Part shown: piece after piece, positions 32,501-44,623 of the stretch
How positions within the stretch are numbered: position 1 is the stretch's first letter
Layout of the letters: every line of letters starts with the position of its first letter
Assembly: GCF_004359215.1 (NCBI RefSeq)
Contig: NC_090615.1
Coordinates: 130,014 to 194,013, forward strand
Reading direction: 5' to 3'
Source: Bremia lactucae
Lineage: Eukaryota > Oomycota > Peronosporomycetes > Peronosporales > Peronosporaceae
Length of the DNA: 64,000 nt
Made by a program: the position numbers and the translations under genes
The notes under the pieces: generated by a model
The model's input: only the letters and a program-made list of their open reading frames with translations
Databases searched by the model: none
What the model was told of the DNA's origin: nothing

Positions 32501-34400
32501 GCTCCTTAAGTCAGAAAAAGACTTCTAGACTCATAGAGTTTCTAAGTATTATATAACTAATGGGTTTAACAACTCATAGATTCGAACAAGCTATTGAAGC
32601 TTAATAAATATTAGTTCAAGGGATTCAGGGATTCTTAGAGCCATTTGGCAACTAGTGCCCGAGAGTATGTACCTTAGAAGGCTTCTGTCTCTCACAAAAC
32701 AATGCGCAAGTCTTCAGAAAGGTTTAGACGTTTAAGATCAAAAGAGGAGCTGCACTTTATTCAATTATTTAATTCTAAAAACCTTACTCTAGATAATTTA
32801 AAAATAGATTTAGGCCGCCAGATTTTTATCAGGCGTCGACCACGTTTGTTACCCATCATAGATAATTAACTATTTTAAAATAGGATGAAAGGGTATTTTA
32901 CTCATTTAATAAACAAACCACAACAACGGTCCACCAACCGATGTGTATGTACCCTATTACATGTTCTCTCGGTAAGAGAGCCTTAACCTCATATTGGTAA
33001 TTTTGATGCTTTGACATGATTCTGAAAAGCACGAAAAATCCAAACTTTCCATTTGAAGACGTATGCTGTCACCGACATTTCCTACTAATTCCATACAGAC
33101 GTGGAATGCCAAGATTGTCAGGCACAACGCGTTGTTGGAACAATAGCTGCAACGAATTTACGAAAATTGCCATCAGGCTGTCGTTATTTATATGTACGTA
33201 TATATACGTCTGATTTTTAATTATGTGGTAGACAATGAAGATATCGTTGCAGTCATGTCCTACTCGGTTTGCAGCCAACTTTCGATTGAAGAACTTGCAG
33301 TCATATCTTGCTGGCATTAAAAATATACCTGCTACCAAGGACTAATTACAAAGTCTTGTTCTACCAAGCATCGGCCTTAACAAGCCGAGCACTATTAAGG
33401 AATAGCGGCTCAATGACGGTTATAATATCGTTCATGCAACCCAAAACAGCAAATTTTGTAGAAGTGACGGGCATTACGCTGGAGGTTGACAATAGATGAT
33501 AAATTCTCGCTTTATGTGGTCTACCGCATCCTGCTCAACGTTTGTTGTGGGATCACATAGTTCGCCTAAAAATGTTCGAAGCGCTCGAAAATGCGGTATG
33601 TTTTGTCGCAAAATCTTCTGCATGATCGTCTTTGAGCACATTGGGTTCTACATTATACTACTAATGTTTTTATTTAGTTTTATAGCAAATTTCATCGGCC
33701 AGACCAGACTGCAGACTTTGCGAGCACAATATGGCAGATTTAAAAGCCTTAAAAGATTTTTTGAGACCTGAAGTTTGGCTACGTATTTTAATTTACCGGG
33801 CACTTTTGGTCTGGCCTGGAGCGGCATCTTTGCGCAGCTTGGAAATATCTGTGTCCATTATATAGTGGACGTGGAGAAACGGCCCATTTGCGCGCAGCGA
33901 TGCCACTTGGGCAAGCGGAATAAAGTATTTCCTTTTGTATGCCTTTCGTGAGTATAGACTTTCTGAGGTACAGGCTATTCGCTCCGAGTGCTCGACCATG
34001 TGCGATGCTAGTAGCAGTAGTGCCGAAGGTGTAGACGCAAAGACTGTCTTCAATTGGTCTAGTGCAGCAGCCTACACGCATACATGCCCGAAACGACTAA
34101 TTTTCCTTCTTACAAGATCGAATACATTTGACGTATTCTAGTGTCGATTTCTTGCAGAACGTTAGCTCGTCAAGCAGATGTATGTTGGCCATAAGCGTGA
34201 ATATCATGTATCTCTCTGTCATTGAGCCTAAAAGCTTTAGTAATATCAGATAAAAGATATACCGAGTGCATGAGCCATGCGAACTTTGAAAACTTCTACC
34301 TTTGAGGTTTGCTGATAGAAGGCACCATATTTTTCTTCCATTTGCCATTTGCATCTAAAACGGCGAGTTGTTGCGTATCATGAAGCCAGGAATAGCAAGA
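32501..34400. other. AT-rich stretch without recognised gene
   Basis: About 1.9 kb. Short plus-strand pieces such as LGNICVHYIVDVEKRPICA near 33,830 look coding-like but do not extend. No LTR or inverted-repeat ends could be assigned. It probably holds decayed transposon or gene remnants. Confidence 0.3.
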
Positions 34401-35862
34401 GCAAAATGCTGACATCGAGACGAAGACTGCATTCGCAACTCAGATTGTTACATTCGCCGGAACATCATCGTGACTCATCCTCGCCTCGGTGTGACCCGAA
34501 GCCTCAGCAATCGAAATCGGGTTGGCTTCAAACTCTCGAACAAGCGATATTTCACCCGCAGCACCCACAAGGTGAGGTGGACCGTCACGATGGTACTGCG
34601 TTTGTCTTGGTCTCCCAGAACGATCAGGACGCCGCGACATACCCGGGCCAGTGATGCTCAGTTCGAAGCGAAGGAAGCGACAGAGCGCGCTACGTGAGTT
34701 GCTCGAGCGTGTAAGAATACTGTAGCGCCATTTTGTCGGTCGCCTTCGAGATCGGATAGCAGCCTCGCCCGATGTCGGCTCAGCGATGGCCTTGCCGGTA
34801 AGGGCGCTCGGTTGATGCACCACTGACTCGATCTGCAGAGAAGACTGGGAATTCTATCTTGTAGATACGCATTCAGCAGTCCGACGTAGAACATCCAGTG
34901 CTACATCAGGGACGAGGAATTGTCGGGAGTATAAATTTCTCTCCAATTCTTTAAAGTACTTCAAAGGGTCCAGTAAATATTTGGAGCGAGCTTACTCGCT
35001 CCCAAGTTTGTTACTGCCGAGTCTCTTATGCCCTCGTTCGACAAGAGTACACAATTTTTTCACTCATGAAATTCGCTGTCTTTCTTTAACGTTTGTCTGC
35101 GCTCTCTTTTTGGTTGTCCACAGATGCCTAAAATGTATCCCGGACAAACCAGTTTGCTGACTGCCGCTGCAGCAATAAAGTCGCTCACAGTGACGTCGTC
35201 GATCGGACGCACCGATGGTCGTGCGCGTAATTAGCCCATTAGGTGGTGCCGCGGACGTCTGAGCTTTCGGTGACGGATTTATTAATGTCTGATGAGTCTA
35301 CCTAGTCAAGGGTGACGCCACTTTGGGTGGCGTCGAGATCATTTGCCGTACCTGCGACCGTGTGACCACATTAGCGCTGGTGATGGCGTGAGCTGCACTC
35401 GATAATCTTAGATTATCGACATCGGCTGTATCCACCTCCAGCATGGAGCCACGAAGCGCCATGGGGCTACCCACGGCGAGTAGAGCGGTAACACGAGGGT
35501 GGCGCGCATTTCTGACGAAGTCGTTAAACCCGTAAAAGCGGGTTCAGCGTTGTTAGCGCGAGCTCAGCAAGCGGTAGAGAGGAGATTAATTTGTAAATGA
35601 TGTCGCATGGGTGCGCAGAATGTCTTCGAAATCGCGATTGACGCCTTCAGTTTGCCCATCCTCTGTGAATGGACCGCCGTCGACATCAGCAATGTATTTC
35701 CAAGAAGCTCCAACAGTTCAGTCTAGAAGGCAGAAGTAAATTGTGGATCGCGGCCGGACACAACCGACTCCGGAAGACCATGATGCTCTATACCGCGTCG
35801 ATGAAGTGCACCGCGGTCTCAGCCCCGGCGATTTGCACCGTAACAAGATTAGAGGACTCACT

Positions 35863-36843
35863 TTACTGAAGCGGGCGACAAACACCAGGACGTCGAATTG
35901 CATTAGTGCGCAGCCAATCGAGAAAACGCTGGCATCGCAATTGACAAGAAGCGGGCTCGGACTCGTCTGGCAACATCGAGACTAGAGCCAAGGCCAGGCT
36001 CTTCTTCATGAATTCAAAGGCAACCTGATTCACGGGATGCCACGACCACGTGGCGTCTTTCTTAAGAAGTGACGATAATCGCTGAATAGATCCAGCAATA
36101 CATCTTGAATACTTGTGTAGATAATTTGCTGAACCAAGCCATTGACGCAACTCTGTCGGGTTTGTAGGTGTTGGCCATGAGAAGATTGATGAAATGTTTT
36201 CATGATCGGTCGAACCCCCTTTACTCACGAAGCAGCCAAGCACCGGGATTTCCGGCGCGCAAAATATATACTTCTTTAAATTCGCGTTTAGTTCGCTGCC
36301 TCTCATCACTTGAGATACTTGATTATCTTTCCCCGAATGTACGTTAACTTCACTGGGATCGTCCTTAGCGCGACTATGCCTAAAGAATTGTCGAAGTAGC
36401 TCGGCATAAATTCTTAGAGTGGTCGCAGCATTTGCGACTCCATGCATATAAATGTGGCCGGAGCGTTCTTCAGTCCCTATCGTATTACCAATCATCCTCT
36501 GAAGCAGGCCGCTCGGCGTTCTGATCGCTGTCAGAGAAATGCCGCTTAGTTTCATTAACATCCGGCAACAGCCATCGCACAAGTCGATGGCACTGTAAGT
36601 GGCACTCCCAGACATGGATTTCAGCGCTATGTCCTCATCCGAAATTGGCGTCTGCGGTGGAATAGTGGCATTATTCAGCTCATCAAAAGCGTGATTAATA
36701 CGCCATCCACCAGTTGCCTTCTTTACAGAGATGGTAGGATGAGGTGAAGCGATACACTCTCGCACAAAGCCTGCTTTGCGGTGGCCCTCGAAGATATCGT
36801 CAATCGCCTTGCCTTGATCGCACGGCAGCGGACACTGCCGCAT
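35863..36843 (-). pseudogene. Gypsy E reverse transcriptase fragment
   Basis: A 326-codon open stretch with recognisable Gypsy RT: HRKAGFVRECIASPHPTISV, GGWRINHAFDELNNATIPPQ, MSGSATYSAIDLCDG (first catalytic Asp), then a disturbed region where the YxDD box should be, and VLGCFVSKGG and LRQWLGSANYLHKYSRC of the connection region. The missing YxDD box and lack of a proper N-terminus show it is dead. Confidence 0.75.
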
Positions 36844-37399
36844 CGCACAGTACCTGGACCCAGGTATAAGGTCAATTTGTGTTGTTTCCCCGATCAGTAG
36901 GGAGTTCAGCCTAAATCTTGTCAGGAACAGGTCTGCGTATTCGCAGACGATTTAAATGGTCGTGTTGCGTGATTAACTTAAAGCGTCCAATCTTGCGCCG
37001 CGAATCGCTCCTCCCGCGCTGACTTTGGTTCAGCACTCGTAGGTCGTAAGGGCGGACTCGTACGCTTCGAGCGAGAAGATGCTGTGCGTGGCCTCCTCTA
37101 TGATCAAGCACATTTGATCAATTAAATCTGCGCTTTTGTCGCACGTGAAATAGCACTGGAACCCGTGTTATGGACGAAGCAGTGCGAGGTGGCTGTAAGG
37201 CATCAACAAATCGACGGCGTCTTAAGCTGACTTTCACGTATTCCAACACATGTATCGACGCCAAGTCGGTCGGGGTCACATTAAGGGGTGTCAGCCCCTC
37301 CTTGCCAGATTTGGAAGGCCTTGTCCATTCGCACCAGATATATGTGACGGAAGTATCGCAAGCTTGGCCGTCGCCGCATGCTGTAGGGACCTCTGTTCG

Positions 37400-37525
37400 A
37401 CCACATGTCGATCGTGTGAGAGCCCCTGCTTAACCACAGTTCTCTTGAGTGGGAGACCTGCTCGACCATGATTCTCTCTTGTGGGAGCCATTGCTCGACC
37501 TCGTTTTTATCGAGTAGGTGCCCCC
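37400..37525 (-). repeat. About 33-bp minisatellite, left of Gypsy B
   Basis: Degenerate tandem units such as GTGGTCGAGCAGG-CTCCCAC (minus strand), which in one frame encode repeats of the type VVEQGLPQERT. The same units continue at 49,077-49,170, so Gypsy B entered inside the array. Confidence 0.65.
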
Positions 37526-37773
37526 TGTCAGGATGAGGGTAAATTACGACTGAATTAAAATTAGTTTAACTAACCGATACTTTTGGTATACTCCTTAAGG
37601 TATCGCCTATCCTTAATCTAATTCTTACTGAGTATCATCTCTCCTAATTGCGCAAACCTTTTTACTTGTTTTTATTATGGCGCATATGTAAAAGTGAATT
37701 AAAGAAAATGAATGGTTTAAAAGGTAAGTCGAAATGAGTGGTCAAGGGCTGAGCAAGATTACTGGTCCTTACA
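37526..37773 (-). repeat. Gypsy B LTR 1 (3' LTR)
   Basis: 248 bp, ends TG...CA. It differs from the other two copies at only a few positions. The integrase stop codon lies inside its first bases. Confidence 0.93.
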
Positions 37774-39016
37774 TCCTCCCCGATTTGATCTCTCGTTGAC
37801 GCTGATTGAAGTTGGCGACGAGATCCTTCCAGTGGGAGACATGGCGAATATTTTTCTCTTTTTCCCAACTGGCTTCTTCCTTAGTTTCGCCATGCCATTG
37901 TACGAGCCAGTATGGTTGACGATTGAACTGGCTTTTCTTCAAGAGACGTACAATAACTTGAAGATGATCCGCTGTGCCATTATCCACGAATCTGGATGCT
38001 TTCGGTATCGGACGACTTCGAAATTTTTCTGGTGTCGGTTCATACTTTGATAGAACATCGACATTAAAGGTTGGATTAATCTTATTCATACTTTGTGGTA
38101 ACTTAAGCCTTGCCACATTCGGATTAATCATTTTGATAATTTCGAATGGTCCCACCTTTCTTGCCGCAAACTTAGCTCGTGGTGTCCCCATATCTTTCGC
38201 AGCATGTTTCAACGATATTCTGCGAGTATCAAGCATAACTAGATCTCCAACCTTGAATTCAACTTGATTTATTCGGCGTTTTTGATCGTAATATAGCTTT
38301 TGCGAAGCTTGTGCTTTTAGGAGATTTCTGCGAGCCTGATCGATGATCTTTGTTCGTTCTTCGATAAACTCTTTTGCGTATACGTCAATCTCCTTTGGTT
38401 GACTATTCCAGCCTAGAGCCTTCTGCCATGTAGAGCGTTCCTTTCTTCCCGTATCTATTTCGAAGGGAGAGTATCCGGTGGATGCACTAACCAGTGTAGA
38501 GTGCGCATACTCTATGCTTCCCAAGTGTTCGGTCCAGTCAGTGCCATGGTAAGATACCATGCATCTGAGTGCGTCTTCTACCACAAGGTTCTGTCGCTCG
38601 GTCTGTCCATCGGCTTGAGCCCGATGAGCGGTTGTCATACTTAGACGAACACCGATGATCGTCATCAAAGACTTCCAAAACATGGACGTGAACTTGCTAT
38701 CTCGGTCACTGATGATAACTTCTGGAAGACCATGGTGTCGAACTACAGCATCAAAAAATACTTTTGCTGTTGTGCATGCATCATCCTTAACGTGCACTGC
38801 TGCGTACTTCGTTCGTTTGGAAAACTTATCGACAACAGTTAGGATGGCATCAAATCCATTGGACATAGGAAGCCCTGTTATGAAGTCCATTGACACCACT
38901 TGCCAGCAAGCCTCTGGTATTGGAATTGGCATGAGTAATCCGTTTTTTCGTTGATTATCATGTTTCCAACGTGCGCAGGTTTCACAGGTTTTGACATATT
39001 CCTTGACGTCTTTCTA
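37769..39016 (-). CDS. Gypsy B unit 1 integrase with chromodomain
   Basis: The frame after an in-frame TAG at 39,014-39,016 opens with the zinc-binding Cys pair (VKTCETCARWKHDN) and reaches ATG 38,932, from where 387 residues contain the DDE core (D16 in MDFITG, D76 in SDRDSKF, E112 in GQTERQN), a C-terminal domain (VGDLVMLDTRR, KVGPFEII) and a chromodomain (PYWLVQWHGETKEEASWE, about 340-360). It inserts the cDNA; the chromodomain is thought to steer integration to marked chromatin. Length is normal for a chromovirus. It would be made as part of the pol polyprotein, not from its own ATG. Confidence 0.85.
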
Positions 39017-40794
39017 AAACGATTTCCAGTAATACCACTGAGCCACTCGCAAGTATGTTCTGCGATTGCCCGGATGAGCAGCTATTGCCGAATCATGATA
39101 TTCCGATATTACTTTCGTTTGCAAACGGTTGTTGCTGGGCACGCAAAGACGTGTAAGCTTATTTGACGTGCGCAAAAACAGCAAGTCTTCTTGCTTGACA
39201 AACAATGAGCTTGCTTTTGAGTTTTTCCATGCTTCTTTAAACTCAGCATCTCTGGCGTAGCCTTGTTGAAGTAGCTTGCGAACTTCTGGTGACAACTCGA
39301 CATACGACGCTGTCATTAAGGTGGCAACTTGCAGAGCCTCAGCCTCCTCCCGGGGCAGAGTTGGCACCGAGGGTGAGCAAAGTAAACGTGTACCTCGTTG
39401 TTGGCAACTAGAATCGCACTTATGGAAGTGGATATTGTCCACGACAGTATCATCAGGCCGGCGCGAAAGAGCATCAGCTACGACGTTTAAAGCACCATTA
39501 ATGTGGTGTATAGTAAACGTATATTGAGCGAAGGTGGTCAAGTATCGAGCCAATTTCGGCGAGACTTTCGGATGATGAAGCAGCCAAGAGCAGGCGCTAT
39601 TGTCCGTGAAAATCTCAAACTGGTGACCATAAAGGTAATGACGCCATTTGTCTAACCCCGCTTTAATTGCAAATAGCTCCTTTTCATGAGCAGGCCAATT
39701 AATCTCATGGACTCCAAGCTTCTTGGATGGTCATGTCCATTGAGAAATTGCGATAAAACACCTCCCACGCACGACCCTGATGCATCTGTAGTGAGTACAA
39801 ATGGGCGTGAAAAGTTGGGCAGAGTCAGCACAGGTGCAGCTTGTAAGGCAGACTTCAGCCTTGTGAAGGAATCTTCTTGTTCTGCATTCCACAGTCATGG
39901 AGATTCTTTCTTATCGAGATGACTCAATGGCAGAACTATGTGCGCAAACTGATGAATAATGCGGCGATAATAACCAGCAAGATCAAGAAAACTTTGCAAT
40001 TCCTTTACGGAGGTAGGTGGTGGCCATTTAGCGATTGCTTCTGTCTTCGTATTATCAACGGATAATCCTTTGTTGGAAACAGTTTGCCCCAAAAAGCTGA
40101 CCTCTTGACGCGCAAACTTGCAGTTGCCGATGTGAGCGAATAGCGTTTCCTTGCGTAATACTTCGAACACGATAGCAAGATGGCCAAGATGTTCGTCATA
40201 AGAGACGGAAAATATGCAGATATCATCCAAATATACCACAACAAATGGGAACTTTCCAAAAAGTACACGCATCAAGCGCGACCAAATGCCAGGCATTCCA
40301 GCAAGACCCATCGGAGCAACGCACCACTGATACGTCTCATTAGATGTACGAAACGCAGTGTACTTCTTGCTATCCGGATGGATACGCATCTGATGGTACC
40401 CCTGAGCTAAGTCAATGACTGTGAAATAGCTCATACCTTGCATTTTATCGAACAATTCATCGATTCGCGGCAAAGGTATTTTTGGGACGACTGACTTTGA
40501 GTTGACGTAACGAAAGTCAATCACCCAACGGAGCAAAATGTTTGCGTTTCCGGATCGAATCCATTCCGAACGAGATACACTCGTACCGGTTTTTGGGTCC
40601 TTTTTTGGAATACCAAAGATGTTTGATACCCACGGCGAGTCTGAAAGCTCGATCCATCCGCGGGAAAGGTTCTCATCGACAAACTTCTGTAAAGCATTTT
40701 GTTCAACTTGTGAAAGTCGAAACGGCGGACGATTACTCGGTTGCGCACCGGGTTGCATATTGATTTCAAATTCAACTGACCGATTAGGAGGCAA
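39017..40794 (-). pseudogene. Gypsy B unit 1 RT-RNase H (nonsense plus deletion)
   Basis: Equivalent to the open 598-codon frame of unit 2, but with a TGA at 39,895-39,897 where unit 2 has TGG (SPWLWN) and a 16-bp deletion near 39,722 that shifts the RNase H frame. RT motifs (FTVIDLAQGYHQ, VVVYLDDICIF) and the downstream connector (39,014-39,553) are intact. A few further substitutions accompany these, for example GYYRRI for GYYRRF. This unit cannot make full pol. Confidence 0.88.
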
Positions 40795-42306
40795 TTAATT
40801 CGGTAACTTCTCCGGAAATACATCTTTATAGGAATCAAGTAAAGACTTCAACCGTTTTTCCCGAGGTTTTGTAGATTCCGATTCTTGATAAATTTTGACA
40901 CGATAGACCTCTTCGTATTTTGATGTCTTCAAATTCCTTGAAAAGTCGGCAGAGGAAATAATGACCGGTTCAAAAACCTCATCATGTGGTATGTTACCAC
41001 CTTTGAACGAAACTTGATGAGTACGCCAATTTATTATTGGCTCGTGCGCAGTAAACCAAGGCTTACCCAGAATTACATCTTGGGAATTGCTCATTGGCCA
41101 CTCGATGACCGGAATGTCAGAAAATTGATTACCATCAAAGAAGATATTTGCGACTCCTTTCTTCACCTTTCTTTTGGTGGTATTAGTGCCGTCGAAACGA
41201 GTGACTTGAATTGCCACTTCAGACGTGACGCGTTGCAGCAACCCCGGCTTTACCACATTGCATGTGGCGCCAGAATCGAGCATTATTTTAACAGCACGAT
41301 CGTCAAGATGACCCTTTTTGACGATCAAATCTTTTCCCGTGAAGGAAGCAAAGTCAGCTTCACTTAGTGTAGTGATATTTTCATCTGACACAGTCGCGAT
41401 GGTTTCTTCTTCGACTGACTCATTCTCGAAATAGTTTACGTTTGCACGCTCGCGACGATATCCGTTGCCGCGACTATTTTGCTGGTTCCTGCGCTTGTAA
41501 CACTGCTGAATCGTGTGCCCCAGTTTTTTGCAGTACGCACACTTTGGTTTATTTGGACGTCGGCTATGGACGCGAGAAGACCTATGAAATGGCCGAGCAT
41601 TGTCGATTTCCATCAGCTCTGGCTCATTGTTTAATTCTCTGGCCACATTTGGTGGACCAGGACGAGGGGTTGTTGCGATATGGTGATTATAACCAACCGA
41701 ATGTGCGCGTTCAAAGTCGAGCGCCACAGTAATAGCCTCCGACAGTGTATTTCCCCGTCGGTATTGAACTTCTTCTTGCGTTCTTGTTTTTAATCCTCGT
41801 TGAAAATAGATTATTTGGTCTATCTCAGTCATGTCCTCAACTTGCGAAATAATGTGTCGAAATTTCGCAATGTAGTCCATTAAGCCTTTGCAACTGGCTT
41901 GTCTCAGCCGATGCAGGTCGTCTCGAAGACGTTGCTGTAGATCCGCAGGAACAAATTCCTTTTCCACTGCTAGAAAAAACTCGTCGACTGAGTGAATTTC
42001 TGATTGATGCAGCAAGAACCATTGTGCTGCTGGTCCGCGCAATGAACTTCCTAGTACGGCAAGTACTTGAGGAGCCAATGCGTCCTCTCTCCACTTCGTA
42101 CCGCGCGCAATAAAATATTGCTGTACTTGCGCGTAATAAAGTCGAACCGACTCTTCACTCCTTCCGCTATACGTCGGTATTCTTAGCCCGTCCACCTTAA
42201 GCCCACCTTCTTTTTGGGAGTTAGCCAAGGATTTGATCAACTCTTGTTGTTGCTGTAGCATATGCATCATTTGCTGCATTAGCTCGGCGTTTGAGGGTTG
42301 GCCCAT
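40795..42306 (-). CDS. Gypsy B unit 1 gag-protease
   Basis: 503 residues, same sequence as unit 2. Gag core with RGPAAQWFLLHQ (about 91-102) and FVPADLQQRLRDDLHRL, zinc knuckle CAYCKKLGHTIQQC (256-269) and aspartic protease motif MLDSGATCNVV (342-352). It ends in TAA (40,795-40,797), directly in frame with the RT frame that follows. It forms the particle shell and matures the polyprotein. Confidence 0.9.
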   Translation of the reverse strand: MGQPSNAELMQQMMHMLQQQQELIKSLANSQKEGGLKVDGLRIPTYSGRSEESVRLYYAQVQQYFIARGTKWREDALAPQVLAVLGSSLRGPAAQWFLLHQSEIHSVDEFFLAVEKEFVPADLQQRLRDDLHRLRQASCKGLMDYIAKFRHIISQVEDMTEIDQIIYFQRGLKTRTQEEVQYRRGNTLSEAITVALDFERAHSVGYNHHIATTPRPGPPNVARELNNEPELMEIDNARPFHRSSRVHSRRPNKPKCAYCKKLGHTIQQCYKRRNQQNSRGNGYRRERANVNYFENESVEEETIATVSDENITTLSEADFASFTGKDLIVKKGHLDDRAVKIMLDSGATCNVVKPGLLQRVTSEVAIQVTRFDGTNTTKRKVKKGVANIFFDGNQFSDIPVIEWPMSNSQDVILGKPWFTAHEPIINWRTHQVSFKGGNIPHDEVFEPVIISSADFSRNLKTSKYEEVYRVKIYQESESTKPREKRLKSLLDSYKDVFPEKLPN

Positions 42307-42341
42307 AATGGAAGAAGATGTGTTCGGAACTTTTAAAAGAC

Positions 42342-42653
42342 TTAGTTGTTTAGTTTATTTAGGTCTCTTAAGTTAAACCGAAGATCCTTTAAGATGGTGC
42401 GCTCGGCTTCTTCCAAAAGCGCGTCTACTTCGTGTAGCGGAGCTGATAAGGTGGACCCTTGCTTGGGCAGGCAGGCTTTCTCCTTGGTGAGTTGCTTTGC
42501 TAAGATCTTTGCAATGCGCCGAGTCTTTTGTAAAGACGCAAGCAGATCGTTCGCAGTCTTTGAAGACTTTTCACCGTACTCAAAGAGGAAAGCCTTACTG
42601 CAGTCAAACGGAATCTGAGTAGTAGCCTTTCTCTTCTTGCTCATAGAACTCAA
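42342..42653 (-). CDS. Gypsy B unit 1 upstream ORF (103 aa)
   Basis: It starts MSSMSKKRKATTQIPFD and ends 35 bp before the gag ATG. Lys-rich, with a KKRK stretch like a nuclear signal and a helical middle (ANDLLASLQKTRRIAKILAK). Identical in unit 2. I recognise no family; an accessory protein or a translated leader are both possible. Confidence 0.6.
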   Translation of the reverse strand: MSSMSKKRKATTQIPFDCSKAFLFEYGEKSSKTANDLLASLQKTRRIAKILAKQLTKEKACLPKQGSTLSAPLHEVDALLEEAERTILKDLRFNLRDLNKLNN

Positions 42654-42969
42654 CGACTTACTTTAGCTCTTAGGCGTAATGCGTTAGAGATTAAACCTTA
42701 TCCCAGATGGATTAACTGTTTCACCGAGTTAAGCCGGACCCAACCTCACACAGACTAAGCGACTATATCTGCCTAGGCAGACGCTTAGAATTACAGTGGA
42801 TACTGAAAGCCACACACTCAAAACTGCTACGCAGCGCTTCCAAAGGGATGGAGCAGTTGACTGCGAGCGGAAATTCCCACGCTACAAGCAGTACGTTACT
42901 GGCTGCGAGTGGAATCCCTTACGCTACAAGTAGTGCTGGGCAATCCAACGCAGTGCAATCCAGCGAAGC

Positions 42970-43111
42970 GCGAACGGACGGCAAAGAAGCGAGCGGACGG
43001 CGAAGAAGCGAGCAGACGGCGAAGAAGCGAGTAGACGGCGAAGAAGCGAGCGGACGGCGAAGAAGCGAGCGGACGGCGAAGAAGCGAGCGGACGGCGGAG
43101 AAGCGGGCGGA
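42970..43111 (-). repeat. 19-bp minisatellite in Gypsy B leader, unit 1
   Basis: About seven and a half units of GCGAGCGGACGGCGAAGAA with small variations, between the middle LTR and the upstream ORF, in the untranslated leader. Confidence 0.92.
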
Positions 43112-43132
43112 GGACCAACAAGTGCTACCACT

Positions 43133-43380
43133 TGTCAGGATGAGGGTAAATTACGACTGAATTAAAATTAGTTTAACTAACCGATACTTTTGGTATACTC
43201 CTTAAGGTATCGCCTATCCTTAATCTAATTCTTACTGAGTATCATCTCTCCTAATTGCGCAAACCTTTTTACTTGTTTTTATTATGGCGCATATGTAAAA
43301 TTGAATTAAAGAAAATGAATGGTTTAAAAGGTAAGTCGAAATGAGTGGTCAAGGGCTGAGCAAGATGACTGGTCCTTACA
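43133..43380 (-). repeat. Gypsy B LTR 2 (shared middle LTR)
   Basis: 248 bp. It serves as 5' LTR of unit 1 and 3' LTR of unit 2, which marks the array as a product of recombination between elements or of tandem cDNA integration. Confidence 0.93.
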
Positions 43381-44623
43381 TCCTCCCCGATTTGATCTCT
43401 CGTTGACGCTGATTGAAGTTGGCGACGAGATCCTTCCAGTGGGAGACATGGCGAATATTTTTCTCTTTTTCCCAACTGGCTTCTTCCTTAGTTTCGCCAT
43501 GCCATTGTACGAGCCAGTATGGTTGACGATTGAACTGGCTTTTCTTCAAGAGACGTTCAATAACTTGAAGATGATCCGCTGTGCCATTATCCACGAATTT
43601 GGATGCTTTCGGTATCGGACGACTTCGAAATTTTTCTGGTGTCGGTTCATACTTTGATAGAACATCGACATTAAAGGTTGGATTAATCTTATTCATACTT
43701 TGTGGTAACTTAAGCCTTGCCACATTCGGATTAATCATTTTGATAATTTCGAATGGTCCCACCTTTCTTGCCGCAAACTTAGCTCGTGGTGTCCCCATAT
43801 CTTTCGCAGCATGTTTCAACGATATTCTGCGAGTATCAAGCATAACTAGATCTCCAACCTTGAATTCAACTTGATTTATTCGGCGTTTTTGATCGTAATA
43901 TAGCTTTTGCGAAGCTTGTGCTTTTAGGAGATTTCTGCGAGCCTGATCGATGATCTTTGTTCGTTCTTCGATAAACTCTTTTGCGTATACGTCAATCTCC
44001 TTTGGTTGACTATTCCAGCCTAGAGCCTTCTGCCATGTAGAGCGTTCCTTTCTTCCCGTATCTATTTCGAAGGGAGAGTATCCGGTGGATGCACTAACCA
44101 GTGTAGAGTGCGCATACTCTATGCTTCCCAAGTGTTCGGTCCAGTCAGTGCCATGGTAAGATACCATGCATCTGAGTGCGTCTTCTACCACAAGGTTCTG
44201 TCGCTCGGTCTGTCCATCGGCTTGAGCCCGATGAGCGGTTGTCATACTTAGACGAACACCGATGATCGTCATCAAAGACTTCCAAAACATGGACGTGAAC
44301 TTGCTATCTCGGTCACTGATGATAACTTCTGGAAGACCATGGTGTCGAACTACAGCATCAAAAAATACTTTTGCTGTTGTGCATGCATCATCCTTAACGT
44401 GCACTGCTGCGTACTTCGTTCGTTTGGAAAACTTATCGACAACAGTTAGGATGGCATCAAATCCATTGGACATAGGAAGCCCTGTTATGAAGTCCATTGA
44501 CACCACTTGCCAGCAAGCCTCTGGTATTGGAATTGGCATGAGTAATCCGTTTTTTCGTTGATTATCATGTTTCCAACGTGCGCAGGTTTCACAGGTTTTG
44601 ACATATTCCTTGACGTCTTTCTA
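43376..44623 (-). CDS. Gypsy B unit 2 integrase with chromodomain
   Basis: 387 residues from ATG 44,539, nearly identical to unit 1 (differences such as KASKF for KASRF and IERLL for VRLL). DDE residues and the chromodomain are intact. The zinc-binding Cys pair lies between the TAG at 44,621-44,623 and the ATG. Because RT-RNase H upstream is open, only that TAG separates it from the rest of pol. Confidence 0.88.

Larger units (their letters stand above)
34401..37525 (-). mobile_element. Gypsy E, left part (old, decayed)
   Basis: Minus-strand Ty3/Gypsy remains. Integrase-type sequence (near 35,620-35,660, with SEDGQTEGVN on the minus strand) and RNase H/RT connection lie left, reverse transcriptase at 35,863-36,843, and protease-proximal sequence at 36,911-37,111. 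It is interrupted at 37,526 by the Gypsy B array and resumes at 49,077, as shown by the shared minisatellite on both sides. Its own LTRs were not identified. Confidence 0.6.

Noticed and set aside
33496..33771. 91-codon frame with a hydrophobic stretch (possible membrane protein or effector)
   Set aside because: No homology recognised, no supported upstream region, and it sits in decayed AT-rich sequence. No secretion signal with RxLR-type motif was found.
34983..35002. 8-bp hairpin GGAGCGAG/CTCGCTCC as a terminator
   Set aside because: Eukaryotic context, no gene ends there, and hairpins of this size are common in these repeats.
40984..41732. Plus-strand frames opposite Gypsy B gag (also at 46,607-47,355)
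   Set aside because: They are antisense shadows of gag-protease, with no independent signal.
42970..43111. Regular 19-bp repeats as a CRISPR array
   Set aside because: The units abut without spacers and lie in the leader of a Gypsy element in a eukaryotic context.
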